Assembly: GCF_963667135.1 (NCBI RefSeq)
Contig: NZ_OY762974.1
Location: 1,426,001 to 1,490,000, forward strand
DNA length: 64,000 nucleotides
Source of the DNA: an uncultured Macellibacteroides sp.
Lineage (GTDB): Bacteria > Bacteroidota > Bacteroidia > Bacteroidales > Tannerellaceae
Reading direction: 5' to 3'
The notes under the pieces are model-generated. The model was not told the DNA's origin. It made no database searches and worked only from the letters and a program-made list of their open reading frames with translations. Shown piece after piece: positions 1 through 8,104 of this stretch. Position 1 is the stretch's first letter; the number at the start of each line of letters is the position of its first letter. Position numbers and translations under genes: made by a program.

Positions 1-2406
1 AATCCTAAGAATTTCCTGCTGAGACGGTGAATAGGGCCTCACTCCTTCAATGTCTTTCTGATTGGCCAATTCTGCTAAAAGGGCTTTTATACGCAAATTG
101 GTATTCTCATTTTCCACATTTTGAATAGTCATCCTTAAACGCTTATCAGCCGGATTTTTCATTTCCCGCCCCAGCTCTATATGTATTTCATTAAAGTATC
201 CATAGGTTTTCCACAAGTCTTTTACCACCTTTAATGTCTCCACAACAACAACCTCTACTATCGGATTTCGGAGTCCGTGTTGTTTGAACACATGTTTTAA
301 GTAATAATCAATATCCTCGGGAGTTTCCCATTTCATAACATCACCAGATTCAGAATGGCGATCGTACACAATATAGCTGGCAAGCCATAGAGGCAAGCCC
401 TGAAAATCTTTTATTTCATTTAACTTTAGAGCTTTATCCCTGGTTCTTATTTTAATAGTTTCATCACATTCGCCATCAATCATCTTTTGGATTCGATCCT
501 TTGTTAAATCGGCTATCTCATTTTCAGACCAGCGACTTCCCATACGCATAAGTTGCAGTAATTTCTTAATTGCTTTGGCAGAATAAGAACCGTATTCTTT
601 CTTGAAAGGAGGAAAATTTTTGAACTGTTCAACAAAAGCTACCTTTTGCTCTTCGTTTAGCTCTTTTTTAATAGCAAAAGAAGTTAGTGCTTTCTCTATA
701 TCATACTTATCTTCAACCGAGTAGAGAATATGCCACAACGATTCTTCTGTGTCTTTATCAAAGAACTCAGCAGGAATATTCCCTGCTTTATTTAGTCTGG
801 TTTTCAACACTGAACGAGTTTCATTACAAGGATAAGCTTTGTCTTCAACATAATTCCAGCGATATTTATCTATATTCTTTTTTAAACCTAATACAGGATA
901 TTTTAGAAATCCCTTTTGATCAATTTCCTTGTGTTCGTTTAACCAATCAAAAAGCAAAACATATTCTTCTTGAGTGGGGAAAAATTCAGGAGTTACATCC
1001 TGGTCAAACTTCATCGTATCACCCACCATTTTTTCACGTTCTATAATTCGCAAATTTTTAATAAACTGCCAAAGTCTGAATTCCTGAAATAAAGGATGCG
1101 ATTTAGCAATGCATTTTATGGGAGAATAAGCTAATTCTTTTGTTACTGGATCCACAAAACAACGCCTTTCGAATGAACAATTTTCAATCAGCGATTTTTT
1201 GCTTTTTAGCGGTCTTTGATAAAAAATCACATCCTCTGTTATAAATCTTGTAAAATCATAGTTAGCCACAGAAAGCCTGCGAGATTCATTACTGCGATAT
1301 AATTCTTCAACACATTTACTGTAAATCATTTTATCATTCAGCTCCGGATGGAACTCTTTTTGTTTATTCAAAATAGCTATAAGTTCGCATTTATAAAATT
1401 TGCGTTCTATAGTACGAATCAATCCTCCCTTAATTTTTTGATCAGGAGTTTCCAAAAGTGTATCATATATATAAGAACCAACAGTTTTACCACTTTTACC
1501 CAAATCAGATTCCGTTTTCTTTTTGAGTAAAGTCCAGTCATTTTCGGCAGGAGCCCTAAATTTTCTTTTTTCTTTTCCTTCTTTATCTTTTAGCGCATTT
1601 CCATTTTCATCAATATCTGTGGTAACGATAAATTCTTTTATTTTACCTACCCAATCTAAAGGTATTTTACTTGTACGCCTATAAATCCACCCATTTTCCA
1701 GAAAAACATTATACCAGATTTCTCCATTTTTTCCGGAAGATGAATTATCAGCTTCGACCCGAATAACCTTTAAAGCAAAATATTCCTCTTTTTTCCCTTC
1801 CTTTATAGTTTCATCTTCTTCGCCTCTTAGTTGGTAGTAACCTCTTTTATTGTTGAATTGGAGTATAATCCAGCCTAACTCTTCTTTAGTTATAGCTTTA
1901 TCCAATGCTTTCTTTCTTAAATAGTAAATCGTCCAATCGTAAGGTACTTTTTTGTTGTTTTGAACCAATTCAGGCTGATGCATTTGGAAATCTTTCAGCA
2001 TTTCAGTGAAAGAATTTATAAATATAAATTGAGACTTTCCAAGTTCATCTTTCTTATAAGCATATTTTGGCTCTTCTTCCCCAATAAATTTACCTAATCT
2101 ATTAACGAAATCAATCTTTTCTGCATAATGAACCGGAAGAAAATTCATAGTATTTAATAAACGATGAATACGCTCCCTTCTTAACAAAGATCGTTCGAGC
2201 AGTCGCCTTACACCTCGTAACCTTGTTCTTTCAGAAGTTTGGGTTTGTGTAATTCCATTGTTGAAGTTTTTCATAGTTTCAGCATCCATTGGAATGATGC
2301 GACTTCCTGCATTAATAATATTTTTATAAGATCCCTCGTCATCTTTCTGCACGATAGCCCATCCAATGCTATTTGTTCCTAAATCGAGCCCTAAAATTTT
2401 AGTCAT
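1..2406 (-). CDS. cas9: Type II-C CRISPR-associated endonuclease Cas9, N-terminal part (runs off left edge)
   Basis: RNA-guided DNA endonuclease. The open frame starts with ATG at 2406 and stays open for 802 codons to the left edge, so the C-terminus is missing. Residues 3-19 read KILGLDLGTNSIGWAIV, the RuvC-I motif with catalytic Asp8. Residues 58-82 are the arginine-rich bridge helix (SERTRLRGVRRLLERSLLRR). Near the edge HIELGREMKNPADKR is RuvC-II, with its Glu at about residue 744. The HNH and RuvC-III parts, and any cas1, cas2 and array, would lie outside the window. The RuvC-II position fits a full length of roughly 1,350-1,500 residues, usual for Bacteroidetes Cas9. A promoter match lies 41 bases upstream and a candidate tracrRNA is divergent. 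The type II-C assignment is by resemblance to Bacteroidetes Cas9 and by inference, because the adaptation genes are not visible. Confidence 0.95.
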   Translation of the reverse strand, partial: MTKILGLDLGTNSIGWAIVQKDDEGSYKNIINAGSRIIPMDAETMKNFNNGITQTQTSERTRLRGVRRLLERSLLRRERIHRLLNTMNFLPVHYAEKIDFVNRLGKFIGEEEPKYAYKKDELGKSQFIFINSFTEMLKDFQMHQPELVQNNKKVPYDWTIYYLRKKALDKAITKEELGWIILQFNNKRGYYQLRGEEDETIKEGKKEEYFALKVIRVEADNSSSGKNGEIWYNVFLENGWIYRRTSKIPLDWVGKIKEFIVTTDIDENGNALKDKEGKEKRKFRAPAENDWTLLKKKTESDLGKSGKTVGSYIYDTLLETPDQKIKGGLIRTIERKFYKCELIAILNKQKEFHPELNDKMIYSKCVEELYRSNESRRLSVANYDFTRFITEDVIFYQRPLKSKKSLIENCSFERRCFVDPVTKELAYSPIKCIAKSHPLFQEFRLWQFIKNLRIIEREKMVGDTMKFDQDVTPEFFPTQEEYVLLFDWLNEHKEIDQKGFLKYPVLGLKKNIDKYRWNYVEDKAYPCNETRSVLKTRLNKAGNIPAEFFDKDTEESLWHILYSVEDKYDIEKALTSFAIKKELNEEQKVAFVEQFKNFPPFKKEYGSYSAKAIKKLLQLMRMGSRWSENEIADLTKDRIQKMIDGECDETIKIRTRDKALKLNEIKDFQGLPLWLASYIVYDRHSESGDVMKWETPEDIDYYLKHVFKQHGLRNPIVEVVVVETLKVVKDLWKTYGYFNEIHIELGREMKNPADKRLRMTIQNVENENTNLRIKALLAELANQKDIEGVRPYSPSQQEILRI

Positions 2407-2446
2407 GGTTTTATAATTTAATATTACGAAATAGTGCTAAGAATTG

Positions 2447-2477
2447 TAAAATTAATTAATAGAATTTATTATACAAA
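2447..2477 (-). promoter_or_regulatory. Promoter of cas9
   Basis: On the minus strand TTTG (2477-2474) is followed after exactly 19 bases by TAATTTTA (2454-2447). This matches the Bacteroidetes consensus TTTG-N19-TAnnTTTG in all but the last base. The start of transcription would fall near 2441, giving a leader of about 35 bases before the cas9 ATG. Confidence 0.6.
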
Positions 2478-2492
2478 TTATTTATCTAATAA

Positions 2493-2523
2493 TTTGGAAA
2501 TTAAATAATAAGCCTTACATTTG
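2493..2523 (+). promoter_or_regulatory. Promoter of the candidate tracrRNA
   Basis: TTTG at 2493-2496 and TACATTTG at 2516-2523 are separated by exactly 19 bases, a perfect match to the Bacteroidetes housekeeping promoter consensus. It points away from cas9, and no protein-coding frame follows. Transcription would start near 2529. Confidence 0.7.
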
Positions 2524-2528
2524 TCACA

Positions 2529-2603
2529 TACAATTTTAAGCTAATCACAATAAGGATTATTCCGTTGTGTTTACAACTAAGGCGGGGCAACTCGCCTTTG
2601 TTG
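2529..2603 (+). ncRNA. Candidate tracrRNA of the type II-C CRISPR system
   Basis: Non-coding RNA that would pair with crRNA repeats and load Cas9. It follows a consensus promoter and is divergent from cas9. The 5' part (about 2530-2551) looks like an anti-repeat: its reverse complement begins ATTGTGATTAGCTTAAAATT, which resembles the GTTGTGATTTGCTT start of known Bacteroidetes type II-C repeats (from memory). Next comes a hairpin CACAA (2546-2550) / TTGTG (2565-2569) with an inner GG/CC pair, and then a stem AAGGCG (2579-2584) / CGCCTT (2593-2598) followed by a T-rich stretch that can end transcription. The array itself is not in the window, so pairing with the true repeat cannot be confirmed. 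The 3' end is approximate. Confidence 0.72.
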
Positions 2604-2700
2604 TGTTTATATGCCTGCAAAACGATGGGCACTGGTATACTTTTCAACTGTTATATATATAACATCCCCCTCTCCTTCCCTAATTAATCACTAACACTTT

Positions 2701-2872
2701 GTCTTTTATCTTTATGTATACGAGGAACTATTACCGGCACTACGAACAACTATTCGTTTGCCATATGACAAACGCAAGGTCAACAGCTGTGTAACTTTCA
2801 TTCAACAGCTGTTGAATGAAAGTTACACATATAGCAAACGAATACTTGTTCGTACTCAAAGAGACAAAAGAC
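2701..2872. repeat. Large imperfect inverted repeat with a perfect 42-bp palindromic core
   Basis: Bases 2788-2808 and 2809-2829 are exact reverse complements with no spacer (centre CAACAG/CTGTTG). Outside this, 2741-2765 pairs with 2830-2854 (two mismatches), and 2701-2714 pairs loosely with 2858-2872. The left side carries extra unpaired bases (2715-2740 and 2766-2787). No open frame fills 2604-3105. It could be a fold-back transposon remnant, a replication or recombination structure, or a long hairpin RNA. The only other structure seen nearby is a short palindrome at 2650-2663. Confidence 0.85.
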
Positions 2873-2970
2873 TATTGGAAGCCAGCTACTTTCCTTAAGT
2901 GTTGGGGATAGATCGCGTGTTGGTTACTGAATATGCGGGAGGAGTAGGTTTCGCCGTGGTGATAGATGAT

Positions 2971-3009
2971 AAAAGGTGACAGATGGGTTTTAGGCATCTG
3001 TCACCTTTT
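2971..3009. terminator. Bidirectional hairpin terminator after the first PUL operon
   Basis: A perfect 15-bp stem (2971-2985 with 2995-3009) has a 9-base loop and carries A and T runs at its ends, so it can act on both strands. It lies about 100 bases past the stop of the esterase gene at 3106. The stem core GGTGACAGATG occurs once more at 3050-3060. Confidence 0.75.
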
Positions 3010-3105
3010 TGTTTGTTGATAGTCAATCTGTTATCCTCAAAAGGTGTGAGGTGACAGATGTTTTTGCGTTTTATTCGTGTTGGAACGGGATTGCGCTGTT
3101 TTATG

Positions 3106-3918
3106 TTACTTTTTTACATGCTTGAACATCCAGCTCAGAAAATCGGGTTCTTTGAAGGCGGGTACCCAGCTTGCGTGGTTTACGCCGGGGTATTCGGTGT
3201 ATTGGGCTTCGGCTCCGATTGACTGAAGTGTTTTATAGGCTTCTTGCGAGAACTTGGGTTGTACGGTGTCGTCCTGGTCGCCGTGGAAAAGACGGAAGGC
3301 TGTTTTGCCTTTGAATTTAGCCAACCGGTCGGTGTTTACTCCTCCGCAAATGGGTACGGCAGCGGCAAAGAAGTTCGGATAGCGGCATACCAGATCAAAG
3401 GTTCCCATGCCTCCCATGGAGAGTCCGGTTACGTAGATGCGTTTGGTGTCTACCACTCCTTTTGCAATGTAGCTGTCTACAAGTTCCTTAACGGCTGCCA
3501 GGGGTTCGGTAATGGGGGCGTTTGCCGGAAAGGTTCTGAACATGCGTTGTTCCGGGGTAACCGGGCGTTGGATATCTACCCAGTAGTTCTTATGGGGAAT
3601 CTGTGGTTCTTCCGGGCATTGGGGTGCTATTACGATGGCCGGATAGGCTGCCCGGTTCTCCAGATTGGTTAGCATATCCCAGCCGTGTACCAGTTGCTTT
3701 TCGTTGTCGTTGCCCCGCTCGCCTGCTCCGTGCAGGAACAGGATTACCGGATACTTTTGCTCCGGACAATAGTCTACGGGAAGTAGCACCCGGTAGTTTA
3801 GCTTGTAACCGGCTGTGGTGGTAAACTGTTTTTTAAGAAAGCTCAGCTTGTCGCCGGCTGTTGCCTGCAATGCTGTAAGCAGGCAGAGGAATAATGTAAC
3901 ACTTCGAAAGATTCTCAT
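3106..3918 (-). CDS. Secreted alpha/beta-hydrolase, esterase/prolyl-oligopeptidase-like (COG4099 type)
   Basis: 270 residues with an N-terminal signal peptide (about 1-21, ending LQATAG), so the enzyme acts outside the cytoplasm. The fold is alpha/beta-hydrolase: VILFLHGAGERG forms the oxyanion-hole region, VTGLSMGGMG carries the nucleophile Ser (GxSxG), LFHGDQDDTV the acid, and GVNHASW the catalytic His. Proteins of this type are annotated as predicted peptidases, but several in PULs are carbohydrate esterases that remove acetyl or feruloyl groups. It is the last gene of a six-gene operon, 16 bases after the GH43 gene, and is followed by a terminator. Its substrate cannot be read from sequence; a role in deacylating the glycan handled by the PUL is inference. 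Confidence 0.85.
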   Translation of the reverse strand: MRIFRSVTLFLCLLTALQATAGDKLSFLKKQFTTTAGYKLNYRVLLPVDYCPEQKYPVILFLHGAGERGNDNEKQLVHGWDMLTNLENRAAYPAIVIAPQCPEEPQIPHKNYWVDIQRPVTPEQRMFRTFPANAPITEPLAAVKELVDSYIAKGVVDTKRIYVTGLSMGGMGTFDLVCRYPNFFAAAVPICGGVNTDRLAKFKGKTAFRLFHGDQDDTVQPKFSQEAYKTLQSIGAEAQYTEYPGVNHASWVPAFKEPDFLSWMFKHVKK

Positions 3919-3934
3919 AATATATTATTTATAG

Positions 3935-5674
3935 TTAATCTGCTTTGACTGTTCCCGAGAGCTCCGAGATGCCGTTCTCACTAAATGCTTCGATGGCAAA
4001 GTAGTAGGATTGGTCGGTGGTAAGACTCTTAAGCAGCAGCGATGTATCTCCATACACCATCCACGAGCTGTAGAGCTTGTCCGGAGCAATTCCCCAACGG
4101 ATATTGTATCCCTGACATCCTTTCTGGCCTTGCCAGGTTATCAGGGCATCGCGTCGGTCGGACTGCCGTTCTACCCTGAACTGTTTTACCTGCGCGGGTT
4201 TCTTTCCTTCGCCCTTGCCAAATACCCGTACATCCGAAATGGCCAGGTGCGGCGTGGGTATTTCGATGTTCCGGTAACGGATGTAACGTACCCGGACCGG
4301 TGTTTCCATCTCCACATAGTCGTTGGGTGTGTCTCTGAAGCTTTTGCTTCTGTTTACCAGATTTACCCAGCTGTTGCCGTCCAACGAACCTTCCACTACA
4401 TAACGGTGGCGCAAGTTACTATCTTTTCCGTACATATCCGACTGATAGTCGTGATAATTTACTTGTAAGGCATATACCATGCCGGGGTGTTCCAAATCTA
4501 TCTGAAGCCATTGGTTGCTGTCGTTCTTTTCTGCCAGCCAGAAACTCTTTACCCGTTCGTCGGTTGCGTGGGTTGCCTCGTGTCCGGCTACTGCGGAAGA
4601 TGCTTTGACCGGTTTGTTGTACGATAACAGCATCCAGCCGGTAAAGGTGCCGTGCTTGCCCGGTTCGGCGGGGGCATAATGGGGATAATCGCCGTAATTG
4701 GTGTTGCAGTACATCAGTTCCTCGTTATCGAAATAGAGGGGGTACATGCACAGGCGACGTTCCCAGTTAACGGTGGCCGACAATGACATGGAGGCAAAGT
4801 GCCAGTAATTGCCTCCGGGACCTACCACCGTGCTTCCGTGTCCGGCTCCGTTCATGAACCCTCCGGGTTTGTAGCTGATGGGGTTATTGGGTGCATAGCT
4901 GTATGGCCCCAGGGGATGATCGGCCACGTACACGCCATCGGCATAGACATTGAACTCGGTTCCGGGTGCGGCATACTGCATGTAGTATTTGCCTTTGTGT
5001 TTGGTAAGCCACGGTCCTTCCATGTATCCGCCCAATACCGTATCGGCATGGTTTTCGCCAAAGCGTTCCCAGCCGTGCTTCTGCATATCCAGGTTAAACA
5101 GCGGCACGGTTTCGCCTTCCACCAAAAAGCGGTGGTTCTTATCCAGCTTCTTTCCGCGGATGGGGTAGACATTGGATGAGCCCCAAAACATATAGGCCTG
5201 GTTGTCGTCGTCGATAAAAAGGGCCGGATCCTGCAGGTCGTGCAGAATGGCGGGCACTGCTTTCCAGTCGCCTTTCACGGGATTGTCGGTATATAAGATA
5301 CTCATGGATCCCGAGGGATTGCCGGTTACATACAAAACAGAGTCTTTGTAATTATGGGCTGCCGGTGCGTTGCTGCCTTCGAAATACCACTTTTCGGGCG
5401 AGATAAAGTGCCAGTTGAGCAAATCGGTGGAGTGCCAGTAACCATGCGAACGGGTTACGAACATATAGTACTCGCCCCGGAACTCCACCACGGCGGGATC
5501 GGCTCCGGAACGGTAGGATAGGTTTTTGTCGGAGTTGTAAATCATGTAGGTGTAATCCACATTAAGGGGGTTACAGTAGGTGCCGGCCCGCATGTCCTGG
5601 GCGCTGACCGGTGCCGGGCGAAGTGATGCGCCGGCAACTATTATCAACAGCAGGGAAATAATGGTGTGTTTCAT
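3935..5674 (-). CDS. Glycoside hydrolase family 43 protein with discoidin (F5/8 type C) and fibronectin III domains
   Basis: 579 residues with a signal peptide (about 1-25). The first ~330 residues form a GH43-like five-bladed propeller: SGADPAVVEFRGEYYMF supplies the general-base Asp, LQDPALFIDDDNQAYMFWGS the pKa-modulating Asp and GGYMEGPWLTKHKGKYYMQY the general-acid Glu. Residues ~355-490 look like an F5/8 type C carbohydrate-binding domain (LQIDLEHPGMVYALQVNYHD, then VRYIRYRNIEIPTPHLAISD). The last ~80 form an Fn3 domain (ALITWQGQKGCQGYNIRWG). GH43 enzymes are mostly beta-xylosidases, arabinofuranosidases or galactofuranosidases. Which bond this one cuts is not evident, and it fits poorly with a pure beta-glucan substrate. 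It is the fifth gene of the PUL operon. Confidence 0.88.
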   Translation of the reverse strand: MKHTIISLLLIIVAGASLRPAPVSAQDMRAGTYCNPLNVDYTYMIYNSDKNLSYRSGADPAVVEFRGEYYMFVTRSHGYWHSTDLLNWHFISPEKWYFEGSNAPAAHNYKDSVLYVTGNPSGSMSILYTDNPVKGDWKAVPAILHDLQDPALFIDDDNQAYMFWGSSNVYPIRGKKLDKNHRFLVEGETVPLFNLDMQKHGWERFGENHADTVLGGYMEGPWLTKHKGKYYMQYAAPGTEFNVYADGVYVADHPLGPYSYAPNNPISYKPGGFMNGAGHGSTVVGPGGNYWHFASMSLSATVNWERRLCMYPLYFDNEELMYCNTNYGDYPHYAPAEPGKHGTFTGWMLLSYNKPVKASSAVAGHEATHATDERVKSFWLAEKNDSNQWLQIDLEHPGMVYALQVNYHDYQSDMYGKDSNLRHRYVVEGSLDGNSWVNLVNRSKSFRDTPNDYVEMETPVRVRYIRYRNIEIPTPHLAISDVRVFGKGEGKKPAQVKQFRVERQSDRRDALITWQGQKGCQGYNIRWGIAPDKLYSSWMVYGDTSLLLKSLTTDQSYYFAIEAFSENGISELSGTVKAD

Positions 5675-5782
5675 GTTCCAAATGTATTAATTATGAATAC
5701 TATATCAAAACAGCAGAGGGTGCATAATGCACCCTCCAAACAAAATAAGATAGGATAACCTAAACAATCTGACTTTGCCTGT

Positions 5783-8062
5783 TTATTTATCTGTATAGAC
5801 CAGGGAGGCCTGGTTTGTCTCGTCGGCTGCATTGGCTGCCACCCATACCACAAAGTTGCCCGGCTCTGCGGTATACTTGAGGTCGATGTCGTAGAATGAT
5901 AGCTCGGCTTCGGTGATGGTAAAGCTTACCTGCTTGCTTTCGCCTGCTTTAAGGGCTATCTTGTTAAATCCTTTCAACTCCTTAACCGGTCGGGTTACAC
6001 TGCCAACCAGGTCGCGGATGTAAAGCTGCACAACGGTTTCGCCGTCTACCGCACCTGCGTTTTTCACTTCGGCGGTTACGGTAACCTTGTCTCCTTTGCC
6101 CATACTGCTCTTATCCATCTTCATGTTGCTGATCTGGAAAGTGGTGTAGCTTAGTCCGTAGCCAAAAGGATACAACGGGGTGTTGGCCACATCGATGTAC
6201 GAAGATTTGTAATCCATTTTAGGATTATCGGCGGGCAACGGGCGACCGGTATTCTTGTGGTTGTAGTATATGGGAAGCTGACCTACATTACGGGGAAACG
6301 ACATGGTGAGTCGTGCCGATGGGTTATAGTCGCCGGCAATTACATCGGCCAGACCGTGACCGGCCATGGTTCCCAGGTACCAGGCTTCCATGATGGCGTC
6401 TACATTAGCATCTTCCCACGAGAGATCCAGCGGGCGACCGTTCATAAGCACCAGTCCTAAAGGTTTACCGGTCTTTCTGAGTTCTTTTAACAACTCCTGC
6501 TGTACACCCGGCAACTTAATGTCCGAACGGCTTGCCGCTTCGCCCGACCAGTTAAAGTCTTCGCCCATGACTGCCAGTACCACATCCGCACGCCTTGCCG
6601 TGGCAATGGCTTCGGCAAAACCCTGACGATTGTCTGTGGTTAAGTCGCAACCCCCGGCATAAACAAACTTCACGTTGGTTCCGGCATATTTTTCGGTTAA
6701 CCCTTCAAACAAAGAAATACTCTGTTCGCGGTCACCTTTTCCGGCCCATTCGCCGTTCTGGTTAATCTTGTCCTTCACCATCGGACCAATCAAAGCCACC
6801 GTGAGTGATTTATCTTTGGTAATTGGGAAGAATGAATTTTCGTTCTTTAGCAATACAATGGAACGGGCGGCAGTTTCGCGAGCAGCCTGCAGAAATTCGG
6901 GTTTCATGATGGTATTCTTTTCGCGCTCCTTATCCAGGTAGCGGTAAGGATCATCGAATAATCCCAAAATGAATTTCATCTCCAGAATACGGCGCACGGC
7001 ATTATCGATTGTCTCTTCCGAAACCTTACCTTCCTCCACCGACTGCTTCAGGTACTTAATAAACACGGCACCCGTCATATCCATATCGATACCGGCATTA
7101 ACAGCCAGTTCGCCTGCCTCCTTTTCATCTTTGGCCACCCCATGAGGAACCAGTTCGTTGATTCCGGTATAGTCGGTTACCACAAATCCTTTGAAGCCCC
7201 ATTGGTTACGCAACAAGTCGGTAAACAGGTATTTACTGGCCGTACTGGGCACTCCCCCAATTTCGTTGAACGATGCCATATAGGTAGCAACACCCGCTTC
7301 GTGAGCCGCCTTGTAGGGAGGCATGTAATAATTAAGAAGGGTATTCATGGAAAGTTCGGCACTGTTGTAATCGCGTCCCGCCTCGGCCGCGCCATAAGCG
7401 GCAAAGTGTTTGCAGCAGGCAAGCACCGTGTTCAGCTGGTTCAGCGAATGCCAGTCTTTGCCCCCCTGGAAACCTTCCACCCGGGCTTTGGCGATAAGAC
7501 TTCCCAGATAGGGATCTTCGCCGGCACCTTCCATCACACGCCCCCAACGGGCATCGCGGGCAATGTCCACCATCGGAGCAAACGTCCAGTGAATTCCTTC
7601 GGCCGAAGCCTCCTCGGCAGCAATAGCCGCACTTTTCCTCATCAGCTCCAGATCCCACGAACTGGCTTCGGCCAGCGACATGGGGAAGATGGTACGGAAA
7701 CCGTGGATTACATCGTATCCGAACAAAACAGGAATCTTCAGCCTCGACTCCGCCAGGGCCATTTCCTGCAATTTACGTACTCCGTCCACTGTGTAGGCAT
7801 TAAAGATACTACCCACCATCCCTTTGCGCAGGTAAGGCTCAAAGTCGTCCGACATAATCGGTCCGGTTACGTCCCAGTTACAGGAGAACTGAGCCATCTG
7901 ACCAATTTTTTCTTCCAGCGTCATCAGCTGCAACACCGAGTCGACCCGCTGTTCGATGGTTTTATCTCCGCTAAAACTTTTCCATCCGCTTGCAGAAGGT
8001 TTACATCCACCTAAAGCCGCGAGCAAAGCCACACCGGTGATAGCTGTCACAATCTTCTTCAT
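5783..8062 (-). CDS. Glycoside hydrolase family 3 beta-glucosidase (BglX-like lipoprotein)
   Basis: 759 residues. It begins with a lipoprotein signal (ALLAALGGC, lipobox Cys near residue 20), suggesting anchoring to a membrane facing the periplasm. The N-terminal TIM barrel includes IPVLFGYDVIHGFRTIFP and the nucleophile segment GFVVTDYTGINELV, with TDY where many GH3 enzymes have SDW. A second alpha/beta domain follows (VVLAVMGEDFNWSGEAASRS), then a C-terminal Fn3-like domain (VTAEVKNAGAVDGETVVQLY). The length is typical for BglX-type exo-beta-glucosidases. The neighbour upstream is a GH144-family enzyme, and homologous GH3 proteins act on sophorose and beta-1,2-gluco-oligosaccharides. Action on such products here is inference. 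Confidence 0.93.
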   Translation of the reverse strand: MKKIVTAITGVALLAALGGCKPSASGWKSFSGDKTIEQRVDSVLQLMTLEEKIGQMAQFSCNWDVTGPIMSDDFEPYLRKGMVGSIFNAYTVDGVRKLQEMALAESRLKIPVLFGYDVIHGFRTIFPMSLAEASSWDLELMRKSAAIAAEEASAEGIHWTFAPMVDIARDARWGRVMEGAGEDPYLGSLIAKARVEGFQGGKDWHSLNQLNTVLACCKHFAAYGAAEAGRDYNSAELSMNTLLNYYMPPYKAAHEAGVATYMASFNEIGGVPSTASKYLFTDLLRNQWGFKGFVVTDYTGINELVPHGVAKDEKEAGELAVNAGIDMDMTGAVFIKYLKQSVEEGKVSEETIDNAVRRILEMKFILGLFDDPYRYLDKEREKNTIMKPEFLQAARETAARSIVLLKNENSFFPITKDKSLTVALIGPMVKDKINQNGEWAGKGDREQSISLFEGLTEKYAGTNVKFVYAGGCDLTTDNRQGFAEAIATARRADVVLAVMGEDFNWSGEAASRSDIKLPGVQQELLKELRKTGKPLGLVLMNGRPLDLSWEDANVDAIMEAWYLGTMAGHGLADVIAGDYNPSARLTMSFPRNVGQLPIYYNHKNTGRPLPADNPKMDYKSSYIDVANTPLYPFGYGLSYTTFQISNMKMDKSSMGKGDKVTVTAEVKNAGAVDGETVVQLYIRDLVGSVTRPVKELKGFNKIALKAGESKQVSFTITEAELSFYDIDLKYTAEPGNFVVWVAANAADETNQASLVYTDK

Positions 8063-8104
8063 ATTCTCTCTTTTATTTTTGCGTTAAAGACTTTTATCCT
8101 ATTC

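Noticed and set aside
687-1530. Short plus-strand frames of 119 and 60 codons
   Set aside because: Both are antisense to the cas9 frame, which is open throughout and carries RuvC motifs.
2406-3105. Possible CRISPR array between cas9 and the PUL
   Set aside because: Only one palindrome and a terminator are present; no repeat unit recurs at 30-70-base spacing. The array must be outside the window.
7142-8014. Plus-strand open frame of 290 codons
   Set aside because: It lies wholly antisense to the GH3 gene, has no recognisable domain and no start-site signal; it is a shadow of the GH3 codon pattern.
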